A DNA stretch of 64,000 nucleotides, from positions 2,914,001 through 2,978,000 of the forward strand of contig OZ017766.1 of the NCBI GenBank assembly GCA_963969345.1, read 5' to 3'. Each line of letters begins with the position of its first letter. Position 1 is the first letter of the stretch. This document shows, one piece after another, positions 44,826-57,205 of this stretch. This DNA is from Turbatrix aceti. Lineage: Eukaryota > Nematoda > Chromadorea > Rhabditida > Panagrolaimidae. The notes below the pieces were generated by a model, which saw only the letters and a program-made list of their open reading frames with translations, was not told where the DNA came from and did no database searches. The position numbers and the translations under genes are program-made.

Positions 44826-44960
44826 TGTTTCTGTGCAAAGTGGTCCTTAACCTTCGCCTTCGACGCCGGCAGTGCCTGCAGAGCCAACTCGTTCCCAAAA
44901 GAGAACTTCCGGACGACGGGTTCCAGCGACGCGTGTTCAGATGAGTTAATTCGACCGACC
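44826..44960 (-). CDS. Orphan coding exon (45 codons)
   Basis: A 135-base segment with good splice borders (CTCCCCTCCAG acceptor, CAG/GTAGAC donor) stays open in one frame with coding-like composition. It encodes VGRINSSEHASLEPVVRKFS, then FGNELALQALPASKAKVKDH and FAQKQ. It could be an alternative 5' exon of the SLC33A1 gene, since its end phase would also fit the exon at 43502, or part of another gene upstream. No family is recognised. Confidence 0.35.
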
Positions 44961-47181
44961 TGGAGGGGAGAAGACCCAGCGGGACAACAACAAACAGAGA
45001 AGGCGCAATCGCGTGTCTCTTCGACGCTTCCGGTCCCGGAGAGGGGTGAACGGTTCTGGGACCAATAGTCACGGCGCCTGGGGTCCACGCACGCTCTCGA
45101 CACAGCCGTTTCCTTGTTTTTGTCGTCAAGAAAAAAATCAGAGACAATTATCGAATGCAAGATCGCATTCAAGGGCAAGTGAAAAAAAAGACAAAGTCAA
45201 CGGGCGAAAAACCACGTTCTTCTAAAACTCACGATACAATTTGGGATCTGTGATACCGATTAGATGGGGCTTCGGCCAACACTGTGCGCCCAGATAATCT
45301 CAAAAATGAAAAAAAAGTCCACCGACAGCAAAGTTGTCGCTTCAGATAACAAAAATCTCCAATTTTTTAGTACTACGTTGCATTCGTTTTTCAAAAAACA
45401 TATTCGGTCATTATTTTGATCGTATTTTCTAAAACATTTTTTAAAACCATTTAGACCAAATTTTGGAAATGTTAAATAACGGAATCCACAAAAACGTATC
45501 CAAAAAAATACATTTTCAAGTTTTTTATCATAGTTTTGGATCTCGAAAAAAAGCAATCAAAATCACATTTGTTAAAGTAGAATTTTTTTACATCATCAAA
45601 AAAATCTTATACCACAAAAAATAAAATACAAAATATAAAATATGAACATAACACACAAGCTTGAACAGTGCAACGTGTAAAAGCTTCTGACAGACCCATT
45701 TTTTCACGAATGAAAGAAAAATTATCAAAAAAGACATACGAAATCTCTCGCGGATAGTTTTTCCCCAAATCTTCGTTAATCCCCCCTCCTGATGTGGGGC
45801 CAAAGATCGCAAGATTAATGTGACCTCTGCATCCATAAAAAGACACCCTCCAAGTTGGGAGCCAGCCGATAAGCCGTGAATTGTGCTGTAGACTGATAAG
45901 ATTCTGAAAGTTGTTGTGAGTCCCTCCCTTTTCTGAGAAAAGACAGAAGCAGACCACCTTTTGGTAAAGAAAGTGAGCTTATTGGATGCAAGGCGAGAAC
46001 CAGCAGCACTATAGGCCCGAAACCATGAAAACCAAGGTTTGTCAACGTGGATTTTGCAAAGTGAGCAGGCGAAAGCTTGCAGAAAAGGACTGAATTCAAG
46101 CGAGCGTGCGAAAAAGACGAGAGGCACCCAGCGGAGATAAAAAGGCTCGTGGACCGTCCAACCATAATCGTCTATCAACCTGGTGATCCCCTAACTGATC
46201 ACTGACCACCATTAAAAAAAAAAACCGATGCCCTGATTGCAGCCTGCGGAAAAAGAAGGTAAGAGGCGCCCACCTGTCTCGACGACCGCCTTGGCAACAG
46301 GTTTCCATAATCCTCGTAGGCGGCAGCACAGTCGACACCAATGGCAGCGAGGAGCGAGCGACAACACCGCCGCATGGCTCGAGGCCTCCAGGCAGTTGGG
46401 AAACGCGCGCGAAAAACAAGCATATCGGGGACACCGCCCGGCCCCGCGGTCGGTGACCGGTTGTTGCCTTGTTGTCGCGATCGGAAACAAAACCAAGAAA
46501 GGCGGGTCACAAAGAGGTTCGCTTCGCCAGATCAGTTGCTGGACGAACAACTCAAGCAATAAGGCAGTCCAGTCCTAATGAGACTTCGACACCGGCAGCA
46601 GCCACGCAGCAGGTTCACGTGAAAACAAAACTACAAAAGAAGCAGAGCAAAAGACACGAGGAACACCACGCAGTGCTCCGAGCAATAAACAGGACAAAAA
46701 TAAACTCCAGAAAATGTCAAGCGAAGAGAGACTCAATTGGACTGCCAATGCTGCTGCAGCGGGATACATGTCAACGTTGCACTTTTTGCCTCGCGCGTTG
46801 GCCACGCTTTGCCAAGCCGGGCATGCATGCATGACCAATTTTTTATTTTCCGGATTCATTTGACACCTATTTTCTCTAGCTCAAGTTTGACATGTTTGTA
46901 TTCCGGATTTGGATTGCAAATCAGTCTGCGGGAACTGTCTGTCTGCGATCCGAAATCTTTTTGAATTCACCCCTTTTTTTCGTGCTAAGACCCGATGGAA
47001 ATACTTTTACAAATTTTTCAAACGAACACGCGCAATTTTTGACGTCCAAAAACACGTTTTCCATATTTCGTGTTCAATAAATCTTTTTTTTGCTTCAAAA
47101 AAATTGCACGCACCAATTTTTACGCCATCCAGCATATTTTTCCGCGCATCGATCGATCTCCCGACAGAAACGTCAACGTAC
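44961..47181. other. Unresolved region between the SLC33A1 gene and the orphan proline-rich exon
   Basis: The minus strand has scattered possible exons: 45231-45296 (coding YLGAQCWPKPHLIGITDPKL in one frame, bordered by TTTTTGAG and GTGAGT), and a long open stretch at 45588-46178. I could not link them in consistent phase. Confidence 0.3.
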
Positions 47182-47436
47182 CTGATTGTTCTTGACTTCC
47201 TTCACCGGATTCACGCCCAGCGCCATTTCCTGATCCACAGGGGCCACAGATGCCTTGCCGTGGAGGTGGTGAGGACCGGGCGGGGGAAGCGGTGGTGCTG
47301 GGGTCAGGGAGGGTGTCGGCGACGATGACGACGTCTGACTCGCGTAGTCGGGTGGCGCGTCCTCTTCAGCGGGGACGGCGGCCTTCTTGCGCTCTTCATA
47401 ATCCTCGGGGTTGCGCGGCGAGGGTGTCTCCCCCAT
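47182..47436 (-). CDS. Amino-terminal exon of an unidentified proline-rich protein
   Basis: The first exon starts at ATG 47436 (MGETPSPRNPEDYEERKKAA) and runs to a GTACGT donor after KEVKNNQ at 47182, phase 0, 85 codons. It is acidic at first (VPAEEDAPPDYASQ), then Ser/Thr/Pro-rich (TPSLTPAPPLPPPGPHHLHG). A PPDY segment resembles PY-type motifs bound by WW domains. It looks like the disordered cytosolic head of a larger protein, but downstream exons could not be joined with confidence within 45-47 kb. Confidence 0.5.
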
Positions 47437-47789
47437 CTGGAAGACAAAAAAGTTGGCGTTCATCCGATTGCTATCGATTGTGTCGCGGATTTCGAATCAA
47501 TGTACCCGAACACGAAAAAAAATTATTCAAGGGTTCAAAAAATTTTACCAACAAATTTACATTTTACATTTTTTTATTTACAATTTTTTTATTTTTGGGG
47601 GCGGAGTTAAATAAATATTGTTCAGTACCAAAAAAATCTGTTCGGGACCTAAAAGCATTAATTCTCAAAAAAATGTCTTGACACGAAAACTACAAAATAA
47701 TACGATCCGTGGTAGCGGGCCAAGGGGAGCGCTGAAGATGCTCTTCTGCGGTCCTTGTCGTCGGCTAGATAGCTGGAACGTCGCTCCCT

Positions 47790-47830
47790 GTCGGCCGCCG
47801 CCGCCACCACCGCCACCACCACCACCCGCC
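47790..47830. repeat. CCG/CCA trinucleotide-like tract
   Basis: Alternating CCG and CCA units over about 40 bases, in a GC-rich island. Confidence 0.75.
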
Positions 47831-49880
47831 GCGAGACTATGTATCGTGATCACGTCGGTGATTCTTCAGCCAACGTGATCCGACCGGGGAAAACGAAATC
47901 GATAGCGATGAGCTCAACCGCGCCGCAGGCGACGCGAAAAAGGTGCTTCTATCTTCCTTTTTTCCCCGGGTAGGCTACCGATTGACCGGGGCTTTGTTTT
48001 GTCTCCATCGACCTTAATTGCACGTGCATCTGCCAGCAGAGTCACTCTCAAATATTTTTTGTTTGCAACCCCTTTGGCGTCCGTGGTGGTGATGGGCGTT
48101 GACGGCTTTCTGCTTCCTTTCGGGTTGTTTTTCTGTCAAAAAATGGGAATCTGGGGCTATTTTGGTTCGCTCAAGGAATTTTTGGTCGCAATTGGTTTTT
48201 TTGTGAACGATTTTGTTTACGAAGGGTCATTTGATTTCGGGAATTTGACTGCCCTGCGGTTTTTGGGAAAGTGGAATTTAAATTTTATGTAAGCCGTAAA
48301 AAACAAAACAAAAAGTTACGGTATCACGAACAGCATCACGGTTCTTAAAGCGAAAGTTTTTTTACGGTCATTAAAAACATTTCTATTTATTTAAAAATCT
48401 ACCTTGATTTGTTGTAGTACAGTGTTATTTTTCGAAACAACCCTAACCTCAAATAACAATTACTTTACGCCATGTCTGACTGGAATGATGAGATCAATAT
48501 GTATTTATCCCATTTGTGGTTGCGCCTAAACCTCCGCCAGAGAAATGATGGCCATAAAAGGTGACCTAACTGATCGACCGTCGGTCGCTCTTCGCCGACT
48601 GACTTTTGATTTGGCTGACTCCGCGCACCGAGGCCGCAATGGACCGCAGAACACCCGCGATCACATTGCATCACGTGGCTTACGCGCGACTGACGGAATT
48701 CTTTTTTTTGTTCCCGGGGGTGTCACGGGGGGGGGGGGGTGATAACACATAATATCACACGCATGGATCCAATAGGCACCGTAATATATTTTTAATAACA
48801 CATGGCGTCACCAAGTGTTTTGAAAAACGTCCGGAAAAAATGTGTATTCATTGAAAACTCAAAGCAAAAAATATTTTTGAATTCATAAAATCAAAAAAAA
48901 CTGAATGTTTGGATTCACGTCATAATTTTGTATCATTTTTTAAACAAACAGGCGTTGAACGCGGAAGACATTTTTACTTCTTGGGGGCGTTCTGATTGGC
49001 CATTGTCTCGTCAGACAAGAGAGTACAAAAATAGTATCAACCCAAAGTGCACAACCGGGGCAAGGCATTTATCATCGGTGTTCCGAAGATCTGACACGAC
49101 TGTTTTTTTTGCGTTCTTAGGGTACAGAAAGTGTAGGCAGAGTTGGGGTTTCGGTTCACAATCACTTTTTTCATTACAATTATTTTCGAACGGATTATAA
49201 TATTTTTTTATTTTGAGGATTTTTAGAAATCCTTCTGAAAATGGCGATTCGCCTCGAATTATTTCAGTTTACTCAAAATAGAAGCCTAAATGCATACCAA
49301 AATCGAAAAATTTTTATGCGTTCAGAACGCCAAGAAAATTTTTAATTTTTTTGTAGACTCCAAGAACAGTCAAAATAATCCAGGTTGCAGTTCGTGTACA
49401 AAAGTTTGACTCGGTTATCGTAAATACGTTGCGTAAAGAACGCAAAAAAGAGGTTTAGCAAAAAGTGTTGCAGATTATGCAGACGAAGCAGGTGACGACA
49501 GTTCACTCAAGGATTGCATTTTTGCACTCACCTGCCAACACGGTACATTATACAGAAATCCTAGCCACGTGAACTGAAGTGGTCGTGAGCCAAAAAGGCT
49601 TTGCCAGGCCTTTCATGGATGCAGGGCATCAGGGGAACAAAACTCGAGCAGGTAGAAGTCAAAACTGAGCAAAACAGCAGCCGAGGAAACGAGTGATCAG
49701 AGCTCCGGGAAGGAGGACCCAATCGTTTTGTTCATCAGACGCAGAGGTTTTCTGGTTTCAGGGATGATGCGCCCGTCCCGAGGGATGCGCTGTTACCTTC
49801 TTCGACTTTCTTTTTTTTGGTGACCGCTAAACGGTCCTCCCCTGCTCGGTGATACCGGCCCGATTTCTGCAAGGATCGCT

Positions 49881-49913
49881 GCGGTCAGGTAAGCAGCTTT
49901 ACTACCTGACCGC
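49881..49913. repeat. Perfect 11-bp hairpin
   Basis: GCGGTCAGGTA and its exact reverse complement TACCTGACCGC are separated by 11 bases. It is intergenic. Confidence 0.75.
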
Positions 49914-50160
49914 GCAGGTAGACTGCTTTTTTTATGCGAACACCGGGGGCCTTTTTTGCCTCCATCCCGACCGACATCGCCTCGGAATCGCGTTGACCAG
50001 TTTGGGCGGTTCTCCGGTCGAGACGGCCGGATTATGACGCTGCTCCGGACTCCACCGGCCAGACGGGAGATACTCAATTTATTTTATTACGATGAGCGCT
50101 ATAACTTGGCAGGGGCGAAGAGAATCATGTCGTGGAGGAAAACAAGGGTAAACAGGTGTC

Positions 50161-52693
50161 TTACGACAGGTGACGGTAGTCCAGTCGAGTGGGCTCGCTT
50201 CGGCCGACGCGTTCTATTCTCGACGTCGACGGATTGACGACGGACGGTTTGTTGGAATCTGCAATGTGCATGACGGAATTAAAGTCGTCTGGGATTTTGT
50301 TTTTGCATCCCGGCCGGCCAGGTGAGCGTCTCAGTCTGCCATTAATTAGTCTGGTTTGCAAAGCAAAGACAAAAATTGTCATTTTTCTACCCCTTGATCC
50401 GTTTAAGTGCTTTATCAATATTTTTCAAGTTTTAACTCACCGTCCTGGAAGCTCTGATCCAGACAACCGTTCTCGAAGTAGAGCAAGGAGTCGCTGTTGT
50501 GCTCCCGGAAGTCCTGAGGCCTTGACAGCGAGTGCTCGCTGAACAACGCACACCGGCCGTTGGAGAAGTCAAACGTGGCGCTTCGGCACCGGAAGGCGCT
50601 CGACAACACGCAGAGCTCCACGCAGACCGAGACGCCTTCGCGCCCGGCTGGCAAGTCGTCGAAGACTTCGCGGGGCTCGGAGTGCAGTTTGTAGTCCCGG
50701 AAGGAAAGGAAATCCTGGCACTCGGCGAATGGCGAGAGCGTTTCTAAAAAATCAGATTGTATAAAAAATCCTGCAGGACGCCTACCCGGATAACACAGTT
50801 TTTTGAATGCCCTGGTCGTGAAATCGTTGGACGGAACCGGCTTCACTCCAAACATTCTCTCTTCGTAGCCGAACGCACACTTCTTTGCGGTCTCGTAGAA
50901 GACAAAATTATTGCATCTGTTTCCGTCAATCTGAACTCATTTTTGTTATCAAAGTTTTCGAACAGTTTTTGGCCTACCGAAAGTTTTTTGCAGAGCGAAG
51001 CACACTCGTTGGGCTTGCTGGCACGGCGTTCGGTGAATTTTCCGATCCTGGGAAGGTCGCTGTTCTCCACAGCGATCCAGACGATGTTCGAGTTGTCCTG
51101 GCACGCCGGGTCTTCCGGGTTGTCTGCTCCGGCGTTGACCTCCTTGACGAGGGCTTGTGCGAGAGAGCGCATACTCGAATCCTGGGGCTCGCGAGCAGGA
51201 GCGCGTCGGATGTCTGTCATGGCCTTCGGGTCTTCTTCGAGGTCGACGTCCAGCACCGAAGATGCCGGCAGGGGTTTCTTGACCGCGCTGAAGCCTTTCA
51301 TCTTCGGCAGCATCGCCTCGACGTTCGCGTTTTCCATGATCGCGGTCGGCATCGCGGGGAAGGCAGGCAGCTTCGCGAATTTGGGTGAAAAGTATTGCGG
51401 GCTCGAATCCGACTCGGCTGGCTCGCTGGACTTTCCGACCTGGGATTTGAGCTTCTGGATCTCTTCCCGCAGTCTCTGGACTTCGTCGACGTCGGGCGAG
51501 CTCGTCGTCGTGTCGGGAGTCGTAGCAGGAGCATCGGTCTCCACGATCTCCTCCGTCGTGGCTGGCGGAGTCGTTGTTGCCTGCGGCAGAGTCATCTCGT
51601 CGTCGTACTCCTCTCCTGGGTCAGGGGACGACGTGAGCAGCTCCTCGGCACTCATTCCGCCGAGAGTAGCAAGTTCAGCGTCCGCAGCGGCCTCGCCCGA
51701 CTCGCCAAGTGCCTCGGTTTCGGCCGGTACTCGGATGTCGTCGATGTCGTTGCCGAGGGCCGATTTCTCAGTTTTTCGAACCTTGGAGTCGAATTTCTGA
51801 GGCTTTGAGAAAGGCGGTTCGGAGACATCTGCGACGTCGGTCGGCGGAGTGATCGGGGCGACGGTGCGGATGGCAGCAGGGTTGGACGGCGGCTGAGGGA
51901 AGTTCTCTGGGGCAAACATGAAGGGCACAGAGTTGGCTCCGACAGCCTCGACTGCGGATGCGGAATCAGCAGAGAAGGATGAGTGCGGGCTTGTTCGAGC
52001 GGAAGTCTTGGCCAGAGCATCATCTGAAATTCAAAGCATGTGCAAGTTTTCAAAAAAATGCTCGCGAGCTGCTAAACTGCAAAAAAAGTTCAGCTAATTA
52101 CGATTTTCTCCGACTTAATATTGATTCGAATTAAAGCGCTCTAATTGGATCAAAAAGATGCGTGCTGACAAAAAAATGCACATTTCTTCGTGTATTCCAG
52201 CCAAGGAAGGACCTTGACTGACTGACAAAATAAGCGCGTGTAACACTGACCTGCACACTTGCGGCTGGCCACCTGGAAGTAGGTGTACTGATAATGCGAG
52301 ATAAGTAGCTCCGATTCGATGCCCCGTTCCATGAAGTAGTGGCACACCTGTGCAAATTTGTCGTAGACAATCGATGAACAGCGCGACTGAAAAAAAAGGA
52401 TTTTTACGTCAGAGTGCATTTTCTTACGATCGTGGATGCGCAGAAGGGAAGACAGAGTTCTTCTTCTGTCATGCGGTGTTCGGAGTGAAACGGCATGGCA
52501 TCGATGAGTTTGTAGCCATCGTAGCGCTCGAAGCATGGTTTTAGGGCTAAAAATTTAAAAAATGGAAATAAAAAAATGTTCAAAAAAACCTACACTGCGG
52601 ATTGACGTCAACAACGAGGGCACCGGTGGCTGAGACCGTCGTAGACAACGCCGCGAGCACAAAGACGGAAATCACAGCGTTTGGACAACGCAT
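50161..52693 (-). CDS. Secreted PAN/apple-domain protein with long acidic linker (648 aa)
   Basis: There are seven exons: 52693-52594, 52546-52428, 52386-52251, 52023-50978, 50930-50786, 50743-50441 and 50258-50161, all in phase through to a stop. A signal peptide (MRCPNAVISVFVLAALSTTV) leads to a first PAN-type domain (PCFERYDGYKLIDAMPFHSE, EEELCLPFCASTI, CSSIVYDKFAQVCHYF). Next is a long Pro/Thr/Glu-rich linker of about 250 residues with a short heptad-like stretch (VDEVQRLREEIQKLKSQVG). Then follow a second PAN domain (NECASLCKKLSIDGNRCNNF, VFYETAKKCAFGYEERMFG) and a third (CQDFLSFRDYKLHS, VSVCVELCVLSSAFRCRSAT). PAN domains bind proteins or glycans; nematodes use them in apical matrix and cuticle proteins. 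No ZP domain or transmembrane span is seen, so it is probably secreted. Confidence 0.82.
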
Positions 52694-55600
52694 GACAGCC
52701 AATCACGGATTTTTTTAAATAACGATCGTATCGGGAGTTGAGTTTCAGGATGATGCGGTACAGCCGACACCAGACGTGACTGACGATTCCCGAATGCGCG
52801 ATTGCGGGGGGAAGGTGACCTAAAAACCAAAAACGTCCGCGTCCGGCGTCGACGTAGAGCTCTTCTCTCAGGTGCCTGCGCCTTCTTCTTTCCCCTCTTC
52901 AAATTCATGCGTTGCGCAAGATGCGAGAAATCTCAGGAAGTGACGGCACATGCGGGACGGGACGCATGCCACCCCAGAGAACCCGTTTTGCGCCATTCCA
53001 CGGATCAATGCTGGGAGCCACTGCCGGAGATCAAATGTTGACGCAATTCACTTTTATCCGCACAAGACCAATTATCCGAGATTTGGGTTACGTGATAAAT
53101 GACGCCTCGGTGATACCTTAGGAGAAAGCGTTGCGCGTGAAAAAAACAGCGGGCAATTGCACGAGAGGGTCATGCGTACGCTGAAAAGTGAAATTCACAC
53201 ATTTTTATAACGGTCTTTCTCCGCGTTCAGGCGTATCACGTTACAACATTTATGACAAAGCAGAAGATTGTACGGGCATCAAAAAATTATACGGCCAGCG
53301 GAAAAAAACTGAACGGAAACAGACCAGCGATACTGAGTGAGATATTGTGCTATTTTTCAAATATTTATTTTCGAAAACGCTGATGCGGAAAAAACGTCAA
53401 TTTTGACCTTGGTCTTCAAGGGTAAAGATTCTGAGGAATTGGACAGTCTCGACGCGACGCGACCATGCATGTCAGAACATGCGATGGGTGATCTGGCTTT
53501 TGACGACGTCAAAGAAGCAGGTTGAACCGTACAACACACTGACACGAATACCTGATCCGAAGGCTCTGTAACGTTTCTGCTCTTTTCAAAGAACCGCTGA
53601 CCGAATGTAAGTTTTCTCTTTCTGGAAACCGTTTTAACTTTAAAAAGTGTAAATTATACATAAATAGGTTGGAATCGGCTGATGACTGGGTGCGACGAAG
53701 GAAATGATATACCTGGGGTCAGACGACGAAAAGACCTTGGGATTAAGGGAGAGCACAACGTTCTGCTTTTAGTAGGTCTACAAATTTTGGCTTCAGAGGA
53801 TGTTATGCTAGTTTGAAAATACCAGCGTCTTCAAACTCTAGGCAGATCTGGCCGTTGCAGAGGCATGGATCGCATTACCAGAATCACCATCCTGGGTATC
53901 GTACTTGTCGAATTCTCTTTTACTTTTTCTTACCGTAATGTAAAAATCGGCATTTTACAAAGTGAACGTATTTTTTTGCCGGCCATGTCTGCACCAGACC
54001 GGCGGCGACTCATTTTATGCCTAGACTAATACATCGTTAAATTGGTTGCAGACACTAATACGAAATAAAGTGCGTCACAGAGCGGCATTTTATGGAAAAC
54101 TGCTATTTTTAGGTAATTTCTATTTTAGCACTGTTGGTGATGAAATCATGTGAATCGATTAGTGTCTCGACGCCAACTTGAGTATCCGAACAAACGGTGT
54201 TGACGTTCTCTCCATTCACAGGAATCTGTCACTTCACAAGTCATCCAGCATGTAGTCTGTCTGCTTGCTTGCAGACAAACAAACAACTTGGATATGTTTT
54301 TGTCGCAAGTAAAAATAGTCCCATGTTTGGTTTTCAACACGCATATTTGGGATTTGTACGGCTGTCGGGGTGAAAGAACTCACCGGGATCTGGCGTGTGA
54401 CCGGGTATCATCATTGAATTTTGTTACTATTCTGAAATCTTTTTTTTGACGTGTGTTGGCAATTTTTCGATTTGGCCTGTTACCATGAATTTTTTAATTA
54501 CGTCAAAATGGGATCATAGATCTTTTTTTTGCCCTTTTTTGTTTGCTTGATCGTGCTTTTCCAAATTCTAAGAAGCCGGGTCAAACAAACAAAAAAAGCC
54601 AAAAACAAGCGTGGTTGTCGGCGCGCTGGCACCGGCACCGAATGTTTGACTTTACGAATCGTAGTTGGTCATTTTTTCCGTCGGGCATCGTAAACTGAGT
54701 TGTCAGAGGATTTTTCGGCTTTTTGTACAAAAGCTGACTGCAAACACTGGTCTTTTTCTCACGTTGACCAAACTGAGCACGAGACCAAACAGCAGCGGGG
54801 GCACGGCCTGTGTCCTCCGGGCTCAGTCCTCCCTGAAATCGCAGCGTGTTCGGTCAACACAAACCGAAGCCAAAAACCACTTCATCCCGAGATGAGTCTT
54901 TTTTGTCTCACGTAGGCGACGTTGCCGGCGGGGGGGAAATATGTGCTACAGAGTTCGGGGATTTGTTGATGAGAAACACAGAAGGAAGTGCTCATGAGTA
55001 CGATGATGTGTGTTGCCCGTTTTTAGAATTTTGAAAAAATATTTTGTCAAAATGACACGTAAGATTTTGAAGAATCGTTTGTCACAAAAATGTTCAAGAC
55101 CCTTTTTTTAATAAGGCCAATTTTTCTACAGTACGCCAAATTTTGTGCATGAACTTCATAAATGCGTAGTGTTTATTTGGCCCTGTCTGGTTGATACCTT
55201 TGGTCCCCGTGAGCTCGTCAAGGCTTTCAGATGAACGATTCCACGCTCTGTCACAATTTTAGTAAAATTTGTTTTTAATAAATTCGAGCTTGAGAAGCAA
55301 GAAACTGTCATTACAACTTGACGTTGGTCATTTTGCTAATTACATGAACAGGATTGCAGTTGTTTTTTGTTTCGGGCGAAAAGCAAGAATAGAATGGCGT
55401 AGAATGCGAAAATTCGTACTTTACACTAGATTAATACTTAAATAACCCGCTTGCATGAAGGATGGTTATTACTAATTAATTAATTAACCGTATCGGTTGT
55501 GTTAATGTGCATTGCAATCCCAGAATGGCCAGAATGAAAGCTTTGTCAATGACGCAGAGAAACATAATTTTTTTATGCGGCCGGATGTTGCAAAATTATT

Positions 55601-57205
55601 TTTTGAACATGTTCGGCAAACTCTTTCAGACAAAGCGGATTTCCGAGAGGTGTTCATAAATGGCTTCTTTCATCGAAAAATCCTTTTGGTTACTCAGATT
55701 AACATTTTCGCCTGGATTCATTTGTGGGATAGATTTACGTGAGTTTGTACAGTCAGAAATAACTTTGTTATTTCTTCGAAATAGCATGTCAATTAGCCAT
55801 AAAATTACTTTAATTTTTTTTATATATTTCATTGTCTTCATTTTGCCAATGTCGGCACAATTAATGAATTTCATCCTTTTTTTGTCTGTTTGCCGTCCCC
55901 TTTGGATACACGGAGGGGTTCCTGACGTCGACGCAGCCCGAGATTACATCTCGTAATGAGCGCCCCCTCGAGCGGCATTATCCTGCTTTTCGAAGGTTAG
56001 CACCCTAAAAGAACAATCCCGAGCCCTGTTACTCTTTCCGAGACAGATAATTTCCCAGCACGCCACGTTACCCTCTCAGCCAAAACTTTTGCAACAAAAT
56101 AAAACTTTGCTGGACTAATACCGGCTGCAAAGAATGGGTTTTGGTCTCTAGCAAGCGACGTAGTATTACTCGAAATGGACCTTTGAAGATTACGGCCACC
56201 GCTGCGTCTTCCCAGGCTCTCTGAAGCTTGGTTCCCGCAGGGCGTCCGCCTTTGACACTCTTTGATACCCTCTGCCCTTTCAAACTTCAACCGCGTGACC
56301 CTGAAGACGACCAGAGTGCGCTATAAGGCCGGCGGCACAGTGATTATCTCCTCTCCGTCACCTGCTCCCAGAATAGCAGCACAACAATCTGAAACAACCC
56401 CGAGGTGTTTGTTTGTTGCAGCATTTATTCGTCGTATCCTGCGTCGAAATAGGCCACATTATACTATGCGCCTCTCTGTTCTTCGAGCCGCAGAGCCAGC
56501 TTGCTTCTACATAATTTATGCGTGCTTCTTGATGTGTTCCTGCGAAGGTGATAAATCACCCCCGCAATTTTTGTATCAATGACGAAGGTTGATTTTTTAA
56601 TTCCATTCCGGTCGAAAAATCAAAAATGTTTTTTGGGCAAAACATTTTTGATTGAACATTTTTTTTTGAATTTGTATTTTTAAATTTTATCAGTTCTGTC
56701 TGAAAACCCAAAAATGCCATTTGGTTGTGTATCACACTGAAATGTATTTTTTTACATTTTTCTTATTTTAACCGGATCTTTTTTTCCTCCCCGGTTTGAA
56801 CTAAAAATAAATTTGACTCATTGAAATGGATGCATTCCACTCGGATAGATTGAGACGTTTTGAGCTTTTGCTTATTCTAAAAAAGTGCCATCGTCATCAG
56901 AGCCTCGCAGTTCCGTTAGTGTGGTCACTCGATGCGGCGCCGTAGAAAAATTTGGGTGTGGCCGTATTTTTTTCACGTCAATGAAAATATCTTTTTTATT
57001 TTTTCACTTTTTTTGCCACCCGAAACCCCGCTTCCTTCCAGTTTCCGGGCACGGCGCGAGAAATGTTCTCATGGACACCCGGGAAGACTTCCGTTTACAG
57101 TAGCACCACACGCATCGTCCCTGCAGGCTATAGCCGTCCTTAGCAGCTCCGTTGCTTCATAACGGGCACTTCCAAGACGAAGACGCGTTCATTCACCCTT
57201 TCAAG
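52694..57205. other. 4.5-kb intergenic region, no gene recognised
   Basis: Mostly AT-rich, with short open frames only. A brief Cys-rich frame on the minus strand near 53830-53890 lacks open coding upstream. No inverted repeats of note or RNA genes were identified. Confidence 0.45.

Larger units (their letters stand above)
47437..50160. other. Intergenic, mostly AT-rich, no gene recognised
   Basis: This holds a CCG/CCA tract (about 47790-47830), a 14-base G run near 48727 and a strong hairpin at 49881-49913. No supported gene was found. Confidence 0.45.

Noticed and set aside
45588..46178. Long open stretch on the minus strand (196 codons) in AT-rich DNA
   Set aside because: It has no good start, no recognisable domain, and the second half is T-rich low complexity. 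It overlaps another open frame of similar length, so it may be chance.
50757..51800. 347-codon open frame on the plus strand
   Set aside because: It is the antisense shadow of the large PAN-gene exon. Its composition follows from the GC-rich codons opposite, with no domain.
53830..53890. Minus-strand segment reading DPCLCNGQICLEFEDAG, like a piece of an EGF-type domain
   Set aside because: In-frame stops lie immediately upstream with no acceptor, and the piece is too short to support a gene.
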